A stretch of 64,000 nt of DNA from Streptomyces antioxidans (GTDB lineage Bacteria; Actinomycetota; Actinomycetes; Streptomycetales; Streptomycetaceae): the NCBI RefSeq assembly GCF_000968685.2, contig NZ_LAKD02000040.1:62001-126000 (forward strand), in the 5' to 3' direction. The first letter of the stretch is position 1. Every line of letters starts with the position of its first letter. The notes beneath the pieces were generated by a model. The model had not been told where the DNA came from. It made no database searches and saw only the letters and a list, made by a program, of their open reading frames with translations. This document shows positions 27,107 through 36,113 of the stretch, piece by piece. Position numbers and translations under genes: made by a program.

Positions 27107-28015
27107 ATGCGAGTGAGCACCGTGATCCTGCCCATCTACCGCTGGTCCGAGCGCGGCCGGGAGATGTGGCAGCGCGCCGAGGAGCTGGGTTTCCACGCCG
27201 CGTACACCTATGACCACCTGTCCTGGCGCAGCTTCCGCGACGGCCCCTGGTTCGGGGCGGTGCCCACGCTGACGGCCGCCGCCGCGGCGACCTCGCGGCT
27301 GCGCCTGGGCACCCTCGTCACCTCCCCGAACTTCCGGCATCCGGTGACGCTGGCCAAGGAGCTGATCACGCTGGACGACGTGTCCGGCGGGCGGATCACC
27401 CTCGGCATCGGCGCGGGCGGCACCGGCTTCGACGCGACGACGCTGCTGCGCGGCGGCGAGGAGCCGTGGTCACCCCGGGAGCGGGCGGACCGGTTCGCCG
27501 AGTTCACCGAGCTGCTCGACCGGCTGCTGACGCATGACGCGGTGACGTACGAGGGCACCCACTACAGCGCGCACGAGGCGCGTGACATCCCCGGCTGTGT
27601 GCAGCGGCCACGGCTGCCGTTCGCGGTGGCCGCCACCGGTCCGCGCGGGCTGCGTCTCACGGCGCGGTACGGCCAGGCGTGGGTGACCACGGGCGATCCG
27701 AAGATCTCCGAGACCGGCACCCCGGCCGATTCGCTGGCCGCGATCGGCGGTCAGATCGACCGGCTGGGCAAGGCGTGCGCGGAGGCCGGGCGGGGCGTCG
27801 GCGACCTCGACAAGATCTTTCTCACCGGCTTCACCCCGGACGGCACGGCGCCGCTGAGCTCGGTGGACGCCTTCGTGGACTTCGCCGGACGCCATGCCGA
27901 GCTGGGCATCGAGGAGATCGTGCTGCACTGGCCGATCCCCGATTCGCTCTTCGCGGCCGACCTCGGGGTCTTCGAGAAGATCGCCACGGAGGGCGCGGCC
28001 CAGATAGCGGGGTAA
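27107..28015 (+). CDS. LLM-class (luciferase-like, probably F420-dependent) oxidoreductase
   Basis: 302-residue TIM-barrel oxidoreductase. Typical strings: VILPIYRWSE, AEELGFHAAYTYDHLSW, LRLGTLVTSPNFRHP, TLDDVSGGRITLGIGAGG and FAVAATGPRGLRLTARYG. The Streptomyces members mostly use F420. There is no Shine-Dalgarno sequence; instead TAGGCT (27095-27100) lies six bases before the ATG, which predicts a leaderless mRNA. Single gene; substrate unknown. Confidence 0.92.
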   Translation: MRVSTVILPIYRWSERGREMWQRAEELGFHAAYTYDHLSWRSFRDGPWFGAVPTLTAAAAATSRLRLGTLVTSPNFRHPVTLAKELITLDDVSGGRITLGIGAGGTGFDATTLLRGGEEPWSPRERADRFAEFTELLDRLLTHDAVTYEGTHYSAHEARDIPGCVQRPRLPFAVAATGPRGLRLTARYGQAWVTTGDPKISETGTPADSLAAIGGQIDRLGKACAEAGRGVGDLDKIFLTGFTPDGTAPLSSVDAFVDFAGRHAELGIEEIVLHWPIPDSLFAADLGVFEKIATEGAAQIAG

Positions 28016-28170
28016 GCGGAGGGCCCGGACCGGATAGCGGGGGAAGCGGTCCGGACCGCCGGACACGGCGGCTCGCCGGAGAAAGGGCGGCGGCGCACGG
28101 CGCGGATCGCCCGATAAGCGGCAGAATCGGGTATAGAGCCTTTGGCGTCATGTCACTGGGGAGGCATCTC

Positions 28171-29079
28171 ATGCCGCATACCCGCTATGCCCCGGACCGT
28201 GGGCTGACCACGCGCATGGTCACGACGATGTTCTTCATCGGGCTGCTCTATGTGGTCTTGATCGGAGTGCTGCTCGCCCTGTTCAAGGGCGCCTGGCCGC
28301 TGATCGTGATCATCGCGGGAGGGCTGTTCGTGGCGCAGTTCTGGTTCAGCGACCGGATCGCTGCGTTCAGCATGGGCGCCCGGGAGGTCACCCCGCAGCA
28401 GGCCCCCGAGCTGCACGGCGCGGTGGACCGGCTGTGCGCGCTCGCGGACATGCCCAAGCCCCGGGTGGCCATCGCCGACACCGATGTGCCGAACGCCTTC
28501 GCCACCGGCCGCAATCAGCGCAACGCACTGGTGTGCGCCACCACGGGGCTGCTGCGGCGGCTGGAGCCTGAGGAGCTGGAGGGCGTGCTCGCCCATGAGC
28601 TGTCGCATGTGGCGCACCGCGATGTGGCGGTCATGACCATCGCCTCCTTCCTCGGCGTGCTGGCGGGCATCATGACCCGTGCGGCGCTGTGGGGCGGGCT
28701 CAGCCGGGGCAGCCGTAACAACAATGTGGGCATCGCCGTGCTGCTCATCCCGCTGGTCAGCGCCGTGGTCTACGTGATCAGCTTCCTGCTGACCCGGCTG
28801 CTGTCCCGCTATCGCGAGCTGTCCGCCGACCGCGCGGGCGCGCTGCTCACCGGGCGGCCCTCGGCGCTCGCCGCCGCGCTCACCAAGGTGACGGGGCAGA
28901 TGGCCCGGATCCCGACCCGGGACCTGCGCAAGGTCGAGCCGTACAACGCGTTCTTCTTCGCGCCCGCGCTCTCCGGCGAGAGCGTCAGCCGGCTGTTCTC
29001 CTCGCATCCGACGCTGGAGCGGCGGCTCGACCAGCTCGCCCGCATCTCCACCCAGCTGGGCCAGGCCGGAAGGGGCTGA
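28171..29079 (+). CDS. htpX: HtpX-type M48 membrane metalloprotease
   Basis: 302 residues. Two N-terminal helices (TMFFIGLLYVVLIGVLLALF, then PLIVIIAGGLFVAQFWF), the zinc site HELSH at about 142-146 with the third ligand in RELSADRAG, and two more helices in between. It degrades damaged membrane proteins facing the cytosol. ATG 28171 has GGGGAGG 6 nt upstream; an ATG at 28150 is possible but less well placed. It is followed after 3 bp by pspAB, linking it to envelope-stress functions. Confidence 0.94.
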   Translation: MPHTRYAPDRGLTTRMVTTMFFIGLLYVVLIGVLLALFKGAWPLIVIIAGGLFVAQFWFSDRIAAFSMGAREVTPQQAPELHGAVDRLCALADMPKPRVAIADTDVPNAFATGRNQRNALVCATTGLLRRLEPEELEGVLAHELSHVAHRDVAVMTIASFLGVLAGIMTRAALWGGLSRGSRNNNVGIAVLLIPLVSAVVYVISFLLTRLLSRYRELSADRAGALLTGRPSALAAALTKVTGQMARIPTRDLRKVEPYNAFFFAPALSGESVSRLFSSHPTLERRLDQLARISTQLGQAGRG

Positions 29080-29082
29080 GGC

Positions 29083-29667
29083 ATGAGGCTGCTGGACGCC
29101 ATCCTGGGCCGCAGCAAACCGGTGCGCCCCGACCTCGACCGGCTCTTCGGGCTCCCGGGAGCCGCGATCAGCCTGGAGGCGGGGGCCGGGTTCACCCCGA
29201 CCGGCCGGGGCTCGGTCTGCTTCGCGAGCGTCGAGGGCGGCGCCTTCTCCCAGCTCCAGCGGGATGTGCGGGAGCTGCTGGACGCGGACACCGAGCGGGG
29301 CGGGGTGCCCGTGGAGTTCAGCCAGGACGCGTACGGCTACACCTGGCTGCTGGCCCGGCAGCGGCCGGACGACGTGGCCGCCCTGGTGAACGATCTGCAC
29401 GCGGTCAATTCGCTGCTCCAGGACGGCGGGTTCGGCCCCCAGTTGCTGTGCTCGCTGATCGGCTTCCAGGACACGGCGGGGCGTTCGCTCGCGCTGGTGT
29501 ACCTCTACAAGCGCGGCACCTTCTACCCCTTCGCGCCGCTGCCGGGCGCCGCGGAGAAGCGGGACAACGCGCTGGAGCTCCAGATGCGGGCGCTGCTCGG
29601 GGACGATCTGCGGATCGAGGAGGACCTGAGCCGCTGGTTCCCGGTCTGGGGCGCACCGGGCCTGTGA
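29083..29667 (+). CDS. pspAB: PspA-associated protein PspAB
   Basis: 194 residues, cytosolic. The family (as I recall it, PspAB in actinobacteria) is encoded next to htpX or pspA and takes part in phage-shock-type envelope stress. Recognisable parts: MRLLDAILGRSKPVRPDLDRLF, GGVPVEFSQDAYGYTW, LVYLYKRGTFYPFAP and the end LSRWFPVWGAPGL. It starts 3 bp after htpX and is surely co-translated. No pspA gene is in the window. A 24-bp direct repeat spans its stop codon. Confidence 0.82.
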   Translation: MRLLDAILGRSKPVRPDLDRLFGLPGAAISLEAGAGFTPTGRGSVCFASVEGGAFSQLQRDVRELLDADTERGGVPVEFSQDAYGYTWLLARQRPDDVAALVNDLHAVNSLLQDGGFGPQLLCSLIGFQDTAGRSLALVYLYKRGTFYPFAPLPGAAEKRDNALELQMRALLGDDLRIEEDLSRWFPVWGAPGL

Positions 29668-29719
29668 CGCTCCGGCTCCCGGCCCGGGGCCCCGGCCTGT
29701 GACGCTCCGGCTCCCGGCC
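29661..29719. repeat. 24-bp direct repeat, period 35, across the pspAB stop
   Basis: Identical 24-mers at 29661-29684 and 29696-29719; the first includes the TGA of pspAB. Probably a recent local duplication. Confidence 0.85.
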
Positions 29720-29878
29720 GTACGGTACGACTCCGGCCGGGGCTCTGCCCAACTCCCCCTCCCCGCAGCCAAATCCACGGGCCGGGCAGCCCATCAGGCA
29801 TAGGACCGGGCTCGCGGGGCACCTTCTCCCTTCGACATCCCACGACGGAATGTGACCTGACGCCCGGGGGAGGGTCAA

Positions 29879-30442
29879 ATGAGTTACCTGCGCGGATTCC
29901 TGCCATGGATCGCCCTCGCGATCGTGTCCACGCTGGGCTGGCAGTGGGGCGCCCTCGCCGGGCTGGTGCTCGGGGCCGCGATGCTGGTCCGGGCCCGTCG
30001 GGCGGGCCTGGCGGCCGACGCCCTCATCCTCGAGTGCAGCACAGTGGCCTTCTTCACCGCGCTGACGATCGTCGCCTTCGCCCGCCCGGACAGCGGGCTC
30101 AAGGACCACATCGGAGCGCTGGCGCTGGGCTGGCTGGCCGTCACCGCCTGGACGACCCTCGCCGTGGGGCGGCCCTTCACCACCGGTATCGCCCGGCGCC
30201 AGGCGCCGCCCGAGGTGTGGGACACCTATGCGTTCAGGCATATCAATGTGGTGATCACCCGGGCCTGGGCCATCGCCTTCACCCTCTCCGCCGCGGCCAT
30301 GGCCGGGGTCGTCTGGGCCGGTCTGGGCGCGGTGGCGGCGCTGGTCACGCAGTTCGCTGGATTTGTCCTTCCGGCCCTGTTCACCGCGTGGTACCCGGGA
30401 TGGGCACGGGCCCGGCTGGCCCCCGCCGCGCATCGGGCATAA
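29879..30442 (+). CDS. Four- to five-helix membrane protein, unknown
   Basis: 187 residues with hydrophobic segments at about 8-36, 50-62, 78-92, 130-150 and 152-170. GIARRQAPPEVWDTYAFRHI in the middle is cytosolic or periplasmic and resembles the intracellular-septation-like membrane proteins, but I do not assign a family. ATG 29879 has GGGGGAGGG five bases upstream. It stands between pspAB and the ABC operon. Confidence 0.78.
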   Translation: MSYLRGFLPWIALAIVSTLGWQWGALAGLVLGAAMLVRARRAGLAADALILECSTVAFFTALTIVAFARPDSGLKDHIGALALGWLAVTAWTTLAVGRPFTTGIARRQAPPEVWDTYAFRHINVVITRAWAIAFTLSAAAMAGVVWAGLGAVAALVTQFAGFVLPALFTAWYPGWARARLAPAAHRA

Positions 30443-30557
30443 GCGCACCAACCGGCTGTGGATACCCTTGGTTACCCCCTCCGGTCGGGGCCCGCCCCCT
30501 ACGGGCGAGTCAGACCCGAGGACGAGGCGAATCCCACCGTCTGGAGTGACGCCCCCT

Positions 30558-31658
30558 GTGTCTCACACCACTACCGTCGAACGCGTGACTGTGATCGCCA
30601 CCGAAAGTCTGAGCAAGCGGTTCCCCCGCGTCACCGCGCTCGACCGGCTGTCCGTCGACATCGCACCAGGGGTCACCGGCCTGGTGGGTGCCAACGGCGC
30701 CGGTAAGTCCACGCTGATCAAGATCCTGCTCGGGCTGTCCCCCGCCAGCGAGGGCCGCGCTTCCGTGCTCGGCCTCGATGTGGCGAGGGACGGCAGCGCC
30801 ATCCGCGAAAGCGTCGGCTATATGCCCGAGCACGACTGTCTGCCGCCCGATGTCTCGGCCACCGAGTTCGTCGTCCACATGGCGCGGATGTCCGGGCTGC
30901 CGCCCTCCGCGGCCCGCGAGCGCACGGCCGACACCCTGCGCCACGTAGGGCTGTACGAGGAGCGGTACCGCCCCATGGGCGGCTACTCCACGGGCATGAA
31001 ACAGCGGGTCAAACTGGCCCAGGCCCTGGTGCACGACCCGCGCCTGGTGCTGCTGGACGAGCCGACCAACGGGTTGGACCCGGTCGGCCGCGACGAGATG
31101 CTCGGGCTGATCCGCCGCGTGCACACCGACTTCGGCATCTCGGTGCTGGTCACCTCGCATCTGCTCGGCGAGCTGGAGCGCACCTGCGACCACGTGGTGG
31201 TCATCGACGGCGGCAAGCTGCTCCGCTCCAGCTCCACCAGTGACTTCACCCAGGCCACGGCCTCCCTCGCGGTCGAGGTGACCGACACCTCCGACCACCC
31301 GGACGGCACCAGGGCGCTGCGCACCGCGCTCGACCGGGCCGGGCTCACCGTCCAGCCCGCCGGCCGGGGCGCCGACGGGTCGCCAGGCTCCGACCATGTG
31401 CTGCTGGTCGACGTCGCGGGCGAGAAGACGTACGACACGGTCCGCGACGCCATCGCCGACCTCGGCCTCGGTCTGGTCCGCATGGAGCAGCGCCGCCACC
31501 GCATCGCGGAGATCTTCCGGTCCGACGACGAGGACACGGAGGCCGCGGACGTCCCGGACACCCCGGACGCCGCGGGTGCCCCGGACGGCACGAGCGGGCC
31601 CGGCAGCCCGGCCAGCGCAAGCGCACACGGGAACGGAGGTGCCGTCGATGCCGCCTGA
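30558..31658 (+). CDS. ABC transporter ATP-binding protein (first of two)
   Basis: About 366 residues. Walker A GANGAGKST, signature YSTGMKQRVKLAQALV, Walker B LVLLDEPTNGLDPVG, H-loop TSHLL. After the ATPase domain (about 10-245) an extra ~100-residue domain and an Asp/Pro/Gly-rich tail follow. Possible starts are GTG 30558 (GGAG 11 nt upstream), 30585 and 30591; homologs I recall begin near ATESLSKRFP, favouring a short N-terminus. Its end overlaps the permease gene by 11 bp. With the next three genes it forms an ABC-2-type export system of two ATPases and two permeases. Confidence 0.92.
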   Translation: MSHTTTVERVTVIATESLSKRFPRVTALDRLSVDIAPGVTGLVGANGAGKSTLIKILLGLSPASEGRASVLGLDVARDGSAIRESVGYMPEHDCLPPDVSATEFVVHMARMSGLPPSAARERTADTLRHVGLYEERYRPMGGYSTGMKQRVKLAQALVHDPRLVLLDEPTNGLDPVGRDEMLGLIRRVHTDFGISVLVTSHLLGELERTCDHVVVIDGGKLLRSSSTSDFTQATASLAVEVTDTSDHPDGTRALRTALDRAGLTVQPAGRGADGSPGSDHVLLVDVAGEKTYDTVRDAIADLGLGLVRMEQRRHRIAEIFRSDDEDTEAADVPDTPDAAGAPDGTSGPGSPASASAHGNGGAVDAA

Positions 31659-32547
31659 GACCGTGACCAAGCAGCGCGCCGACGTCATTCACAACATCGG
31701 CTACCGCCACTACGAGGGCCCGCGCCTCGGCCGCGCCTACGCCCGCCGCTCGCTCTTCTCCCAGAGCCTGCGCGGCGCCTACGGCCTCGGCCGCTCGGCC
31801 AAGTCCAAGGTCGCGCCGATGCTGCTGTTCGCCGTGATGTGCCTGCCCGCCGCGATCATCGTCGCGGTGGCCATCGCCACCGCCGCGGATGAGCTGCCCG
31901 TCAAGTACACCCGCTACGCGATCATGCTGCAGGCCGTGATCGGCCTCTACACCGCCTCCCAGGCGCCGCAGGCCGTCTCCCGGGACCTCCGCTTCAAGAC
32001 GGTCCCGCTCTACTTCTCGCGGCCCATCGAAACGATGGACTACGTGGTGGCCAAGTTCGCCGCCATGGCCTCCGCGCTGTTCATCCTCACCGGCGCGCCC
32101 CTGCTGATCCTCTACGTCGGGGCGTTGCTCGCCAAGCTGGACTTCGCCGATCAGACGAAGGGATTCGGACAAGGACTGGTCTCCGTGGCTCTGCTCTCGC
32201 TCCTCTTCGCCGGCATCAGCCTGGTCGTCGCCGCGCTCACCCCGCGCCGCGGCTTCGGCGTCGCCGCCGTCATCGCCCTGCTGACCATCTCCTACGGCGC
32301 GGTGTCCGTCGTCCAGGCCATCGCCTGGGACCAGGGCAACACCGACTCGGTGAGCTGGATCGGGCTGTTCTCGCCGATCACCATCATCGACGGGGTGCAG
32401 ACGGCGTTCCTCGGCGCCACCTCCTCCTTCCCCGGCGGGGTCGGCCCCGGCACCGGGACCGGGCTCCTCTACGTCCTCGTTCTCCTCGGCCTGATCGCCG
32501 GCTCGTACGGGCTGCTGATGCGCCGCTACCGAAAGGTCGGCCTGTGA
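31648..32547 (+). CDS. ABC-2-type permease (first)
   Basis: 299 residues, six hydrophobic segments (for example PMLLFAVMCLPAAIIVAVAI, LLSLLFAGISLVVAAL, GLLYVLVLLGLIAGSYGLL). The N-terminal RADVIHNIGYRHYEGPRLGR is a conserved cytosolic leader. GGAGGTG lies 6 nt before ATG 31648, within the end of the ATPase gene. Its own stop overlaps the next GTG by 4 bp. Cargo unknown. Confidence 0.9.
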   Translation: MPPETVTKQRADVIHNIGYRHYEGPRLGRAYARRSLFSQSLRGAYGLGRSAKSKVAPMLLFAVMCLPAAIIVAVAIATAADELPVKYTRYAIMLQAVIGLYTASQAPQAVSRDLRFKTVPLYFSRPIETMDYVVAKFAAMASALFILTGAPLLILYVGALLAKLDFADQTKGFGQGLVSVALLSLLFAGISLVVAALTPRRGFGVAAVIALLTISYGAVSVVQAIAWDQGNTDSVSWIGLFSPITIIDGVQTAFLGATSSFPGGVGPGTGTGLLYVLVLLGLIAGSYGLLMRRYRKVGL

Positions 32548-33470
32548 CCACGATCGCCATCGACAACGTCTCCCGCTGGTTCGGGAACGTCGTGGCCGTC
32601 AACGACGTGACCATGGACATCGGCCCCGGTGTCACCGGGCTCCTCGGCCCCAACGGCGCCGGGAAGTCCACCCTCATCAACATGATGGGCGGCTTCCTGG
32701 CCCCCTCCACCGGGTCCGTGACCCTGGACGGCGCCCCGATCTGGCGCAATGAGCAGGCGTACCGCCACATCGGGATCGTCCCCGAGCGGGAGGCGATGTA
32801 CGACTTCCTCACCGGCCGCGAGTTCGTGATCGCCAACGCCGAGCTGCACGGGCTGCCCGATCCGCGTGGTGCCGCCCGCAAGGCGCTCGACACCGTCGAG
32901 ATGGACTACGCGGGCTCCCGGAAGATCGCCACGTACAGCAAGGGCATGCGGCAGCGCGTGAAGATGGCCTCCGCGCTGGTGCACGAGCCGTCGGTGCTCC
33001 TCCTGGACGAGCCGTTCAACGGAATGGACCCCCGGCAGCGGATGCAGTTGATGGAGCTGCTGCGGCGGATGGGCGCGGAGGGCCGCACCGTGCTGTTCTC
33101 CTCGCACATCCTCGAGGAGGTCGAGCAGCTGGCGGCGCACATCGAGGTGATCGTCGCGGGGCGGCACGCCGCCTCGGGTGACTTCCGCAAGATCCGCAGG
33201 CTGATGACGGACCGTCCGCACCGCTATCTCGTACGGTCCAGCGACGACCGCGCGCTCGCGGCGGCGCTGATCGCCGACCCGTCGACCACCGGTATCGAGG
33301 TCGACGCGAGCACCGGCGCCGACGGCGGGCTGCACATCCAGGCGGTGGACTTCGCCCGCTTCACCGAACTGCTGCCCCGGGTCGCCCGTGACCAGGGCAT
33401 CCGACTCCTCACGGTCTCGCCCTCCGACGAGTCCCTGGAGAGCGTCTTCTCCTACCTCGTCGCGGCCTGA
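32544..33470 (+). CDS. ABC transporter ATP-binding protein (second)
   Basis: 308 residues. Walker A GPNGAGKST, signature YSKGMRQRVKMASALV, Walker B VLLLDEPFNGMDPRQ, H-loop SSHILEEVEQ. The C-terminal ~80 residues form the accessory domain of drug/lantibiotic-type exporters. Its GTG overlaps the previous stop (GTGA), so expression is coupled. Confidence 0.95.
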   Translation: MTTIAIDNVSRWFGNVVAVNDVTMDIGPGVTGLLGPNGAGKSTLINMMGGFLAPSTGSVTLDGAPIWRNEQAYRHIGIVPEREAMYDFLTGREFVIANAELHGLPDPRGAARKALDTVEMDYAGSRKIATYSKGMRQRVKMASALVHEPSVLLLDEPFNGMDPRQRMQLMELLRRMGAEGRTVLFSSHILEEVEQLAAHIEVIVAGRHAASGDFRKIRRLMTDRPHRYLVRSSDDRALAAALIADPSTTGIEVDASTGADGGLHIQAVDFARFTELLPRVARDQGIRLLTVSPSDESLESVFSYLVAA

Positions 33471-33485
33471 AAGGAGCCCACAGCG

Positions 33486-34214
33486 ATGTCCTCGCTCTAC
33501 CACCCCACCGTCGCGCGGCTCACCTACCGGGCCCTGCTCGGCCGCCGCCGTGCGCTGATCCTCTTCACCCTCCCCGGATTGCTGCTGATCATCTCGCTGG
33601 CCGTACGGCTGCTGACCGGAGCGGACGACGACACGGCCGACGCGATCCTCGGCGGCTTCGCGATGGCCACCATGGTTCCGCTGATCGGCGTGATCGCCGG
33701 TACGGGTGCGATCGGCCCGGAGATCGACGACGGCTCGGTCATCTATCTGCTGGCCAAGCCGGTGAAGCGGCCGACGATCATCGTCACCAAGCTGATCGTG
33801 GCGATCGGCGTCACGGTCGCCTTCTCCGCGATCCCCACCCTGCTCGCGGGCTTCGTGCTGAACGGCAACGCGAATCAGCTGGCCGTCGGCTACGCCGTCG
33901 CCGCCGCCGTGGCCTCCGTCGCCTACAGCGCGGTCTTCCTGCTGCTGGGCACCGTGACCCGGCACGCGGTGATCGCGGGGCTGGTCTACGCCCTGGTCTG
34001 GGAGACCTTCTTCGGCAGCCTGGTCGCCGGGGCCCGCAAGCTCAGCGTGCAGCAGTGGGCACTGGCGCTCGCGCAGAAGGTCGCGGACGGCGACGTGATC
34101 ACGTCGGACGTCGGCCTGGCGACCGGCGTCATCCTGCTGCTGGCCGTGACCGTGGCCGCGACCTGGTACGCGGGCCGCAAGCTGCGCACGCTGACCCTCG
34201 CGGGGGAGGAGTGA
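33486..34214 (+). CDS. ABC-2-type permease (second)
   Basis: 242 residues with six predicted helices. DDGSVIYLLAKPVKRPTI after the second helix is typical of ABC-2 permeases. AAAGGAG precedes ATG 33486. Last gene of the four-gene operon; the strong hairpin at 34350-34387 follows. Confidence 0.92.
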   Translation: MSSLYHPTVARLTYRALLGRRRALILFTLPGLLLIISLAVRLLTGADDDTADAILGGFAMATMVPLIGVIAGTGAIGPEIDDGSVIYLLAKPVKRPTIIVTKLIVAIGVTVAFSAIPTLLAGFVLNGNANQLAVGYAVAAAVASVAYSAVFLLLGTVTRHAVIAGLVYALVWETFFGSLVAGARKLSVQQWALALAQKVADGDVITSDVGLATGVILLLAVTVAATWYAGRKLRTLTLAGEE

Positions 34215-34349
34215 CCACCGGCGCGGGGTGAGGACCGGGGGCCGCCCAGCGGTCCGCCCCAGGTCTGCGCCATACCGGGCAGCCGCGCCGAGGTGTGGGC
34301 GTCCCCGGTCCGCAGCACCAACCTCGAAGTACTCCGCGACCATGTGTGT

Positions 34350-34387
34350 CACGAGGGGCGGGCGCCCAACGGCGCCCGCCCCTCGTG
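34350..34387. terminator. Perfect 17-bp bidirectional terminator
   Basis: Arms 34350-34366 and 34371-34387 pair without mismatch around a 4-nt loop, between the convergent ABC operon and MFS gene. It is among the strongest hairpins in the window. Confidence 0.9.
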
Positions 34388-34416
34388 GTGCCGACTCGTG
34401 TCGCGTCGGTCGTTGC

Positions 34417-35961
34417 TCAGGCGTGGACCGGCTCCGGTGGGGACTTCTCGGGGGTTGGTTTCGGGGGTGTGCCGCCGGGGCCGCCGCGGACGACGGCGAG
34501 GACCAGGAGGCCCGCCGCCAGGGCCGCGATGCCCGCGATGACGCAGATGCGGTCGAGACCGGCCGCGAACGACTCGTGGACCAGGGTGCGCGCCGCGTCC
34601 GCCCGGGACGGGGGCGCGGCGGCGATCACGGCGTCGGCGTGGCCGCCGCTGATGGCCTCGGCGGCCCGCCCGGCCGCCCGGGCCGGAACGGTGTCGCCGC
34701 CGTCCACCACGTCCCGCACCCGCGTCGCGAACACCGTGCCCAGGACGGCGATCCCCAGCGCGTAGCCCAGCTGCCGGAAGGTGTTCACCGCGCCGCTGGC
34801 CATGCCCGCCCGCTCCGGCGGGGCCGAGCCGAGGGCGGCCGAGACCAGTACCGGCATGGCCAGGCCGATCCCCAGACCGGCCAGGGCCAGGCCGGGGACG
34901 AAGGCGGTCCAGTCCGCGTCCGGGGTCACCATCGCCGCGTTGACCAGCGCGCCCGCGCCCACCAGCAGCAGCCCGCCGCCGAGCGCCCGCCCGGGGGCGA
35001 CCCGGTCCAGCAGCCGTCCGCCCACCGCGCCGACGACCAGCGAGACGCCCGCCATCGGCGTCACCGCGAGCCCCGCCCGCACCGGGCTCATGTCCAGCAC
35101 CGACTGCAGCCACAGCCCGGCGTAGGTGAGGTACGGGAAGGCCGCCGCCTGGAGCAGCAGCGCCGCCGCCATCAGTACCGCGAACGTCGGGCGGCGCATC
35201 AGCCCCAGGTCCAGCAGCGGCTGCCGCCTGCCGCGCTCCAGCAGGACGAAGGCGAGCAGCGCGATCACGGCCGCCACCAGCGCGGTGACCGTGCCGGTGT
35301 CGGCCCAGCCCTCCTCGCCGCCGCGCATCAGCCCGTACGTCAGCGCCCCGGCGCACACCGTGAACGTGGCGGCGCCCGGCCAGTCGATGCGCACCCCCGC
35401 CGCGCCGCGCGACTCCTCGATGGAGCGGACCGTGATCCACACCGCGATCGCCGTCAGCGGCAGGTTGACCAGGAAGATCGCGCGCCAGTCGACGTACTCG
35501 GTGAGCACCCCGCCCAGCACCGGGCCGACCGCCGCGGCCGCCCCGCTCGTACCGCCCCACACGCCGAAGGCGATACCGCGGTCGCGTCCGGAGTACGTCG
35601 CCATCAGCAGCGGGGTGTTGGTGGCGAACATGGCCGCGGCCCCCACCCCCTGCACGGCGCGGGCCGCGATCAACACCCCGGCATCCGGTGCCAGCCCGCA
35701 GACCAGGGAGGAGAGCGCGAACACCGCGAGGCCCACCAGGTACAGCCGTCGCCGTCCGAAGAGGTCCGCCGCCGATCCGGCCACCATCAGCAGCGCGGCC
35801 AGCGCCAGCGCGTAGATGTCCATCACCCACTGCAGGGAGGTGAAGGACGCGTCGAGCCCCCGTGCCACCTGGGGCAGCGCGGTGTTCACGATCGTGACGT
35901 CTATCAACAGCATGAAGTTGCCGAGGGTGATGGCGGCGAGCGGCCACCATGATCTGCGCAT
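34417..35961 (-). CDS. MFS drug exporter, DHA2 (14-helix) family
   Basis: 514 residues with 14 predicted helices. Motif GNFMLLIDVTIVNTALPQV in helix 1 and the antiporter motif A-like GSAADLFGRRRLYLVGLAVF are typical of EmrB/QacA/LfrA exporters, which use the proton gradient to expel antibiotics or dyes. ATG 35961 has GGAG six bases upstream. It is divergent from the Lrp-type gene (36114), 152 bp between starts, so that regulator probably controls it. Confidence 0.92.
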   Translation of the reverse strand: MRRSWWPLAAITLGNFMLLIDVTIVNTALPQVARGLDASFTSLQWVMDIYALALAALLMVAGSAADLFGRRRLYLVGLAVFALSSLVCGLAPDAGVLIAARAVQGVGAAAMFATNTPLLMATYSGRDRGIAFGVWGGTSGAAAAVGPVLGGVLTEYVDWRAIFLVNLPLTAIAVWITVRSIEESRGAAGVRIDWPGAATFTVCAGALTYGLMRGGEEGWADTGTVTALVAAVIALLAFVLLERGRRQPLLDLGLMRRPTFAVLMAAALLLQAAAFPYLTYAGLWLQSVLDMSPVRAGLAVTPMAGVSLVVGAVGGRLLDRVAPGRALGGGLLLVGAGALVNAAMVTPDADWTAFVPGLALAGLGIGLAMPVLVSAALGSAPPERAGMASGAVNTFRQLGYALGIAVLGTVFATRVRDVVDGGDTVPARAAGRAAEAISGGHADAVIAAAPPSRADAARTLVHESFAAGLDRICVIAGIAALAAGLLVLAVVRGGPGGTPPKPTPEKSPPEPVHA

Positions 35962-36113
35962 GACTGACTCCGGGATCCGGCACATTCCGACAAGGGGAGG
36001 CGGGGCCGGCCCCGAGGGCGGTTCCCGCGGCTCTCACGGTCGCCCCGACCGGGCCGCCCCCTCCAGCCACCCCGCCCCCGGTGGCGCTATCCGACGCCCG
36101 CTAGCGTGGTGCG

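Noticed and set aside
30458..30466. TGTGGATAC as a further DnaA box
   Set aside because: One mismatch, isolated, at the end of a coding region; not better than chance.
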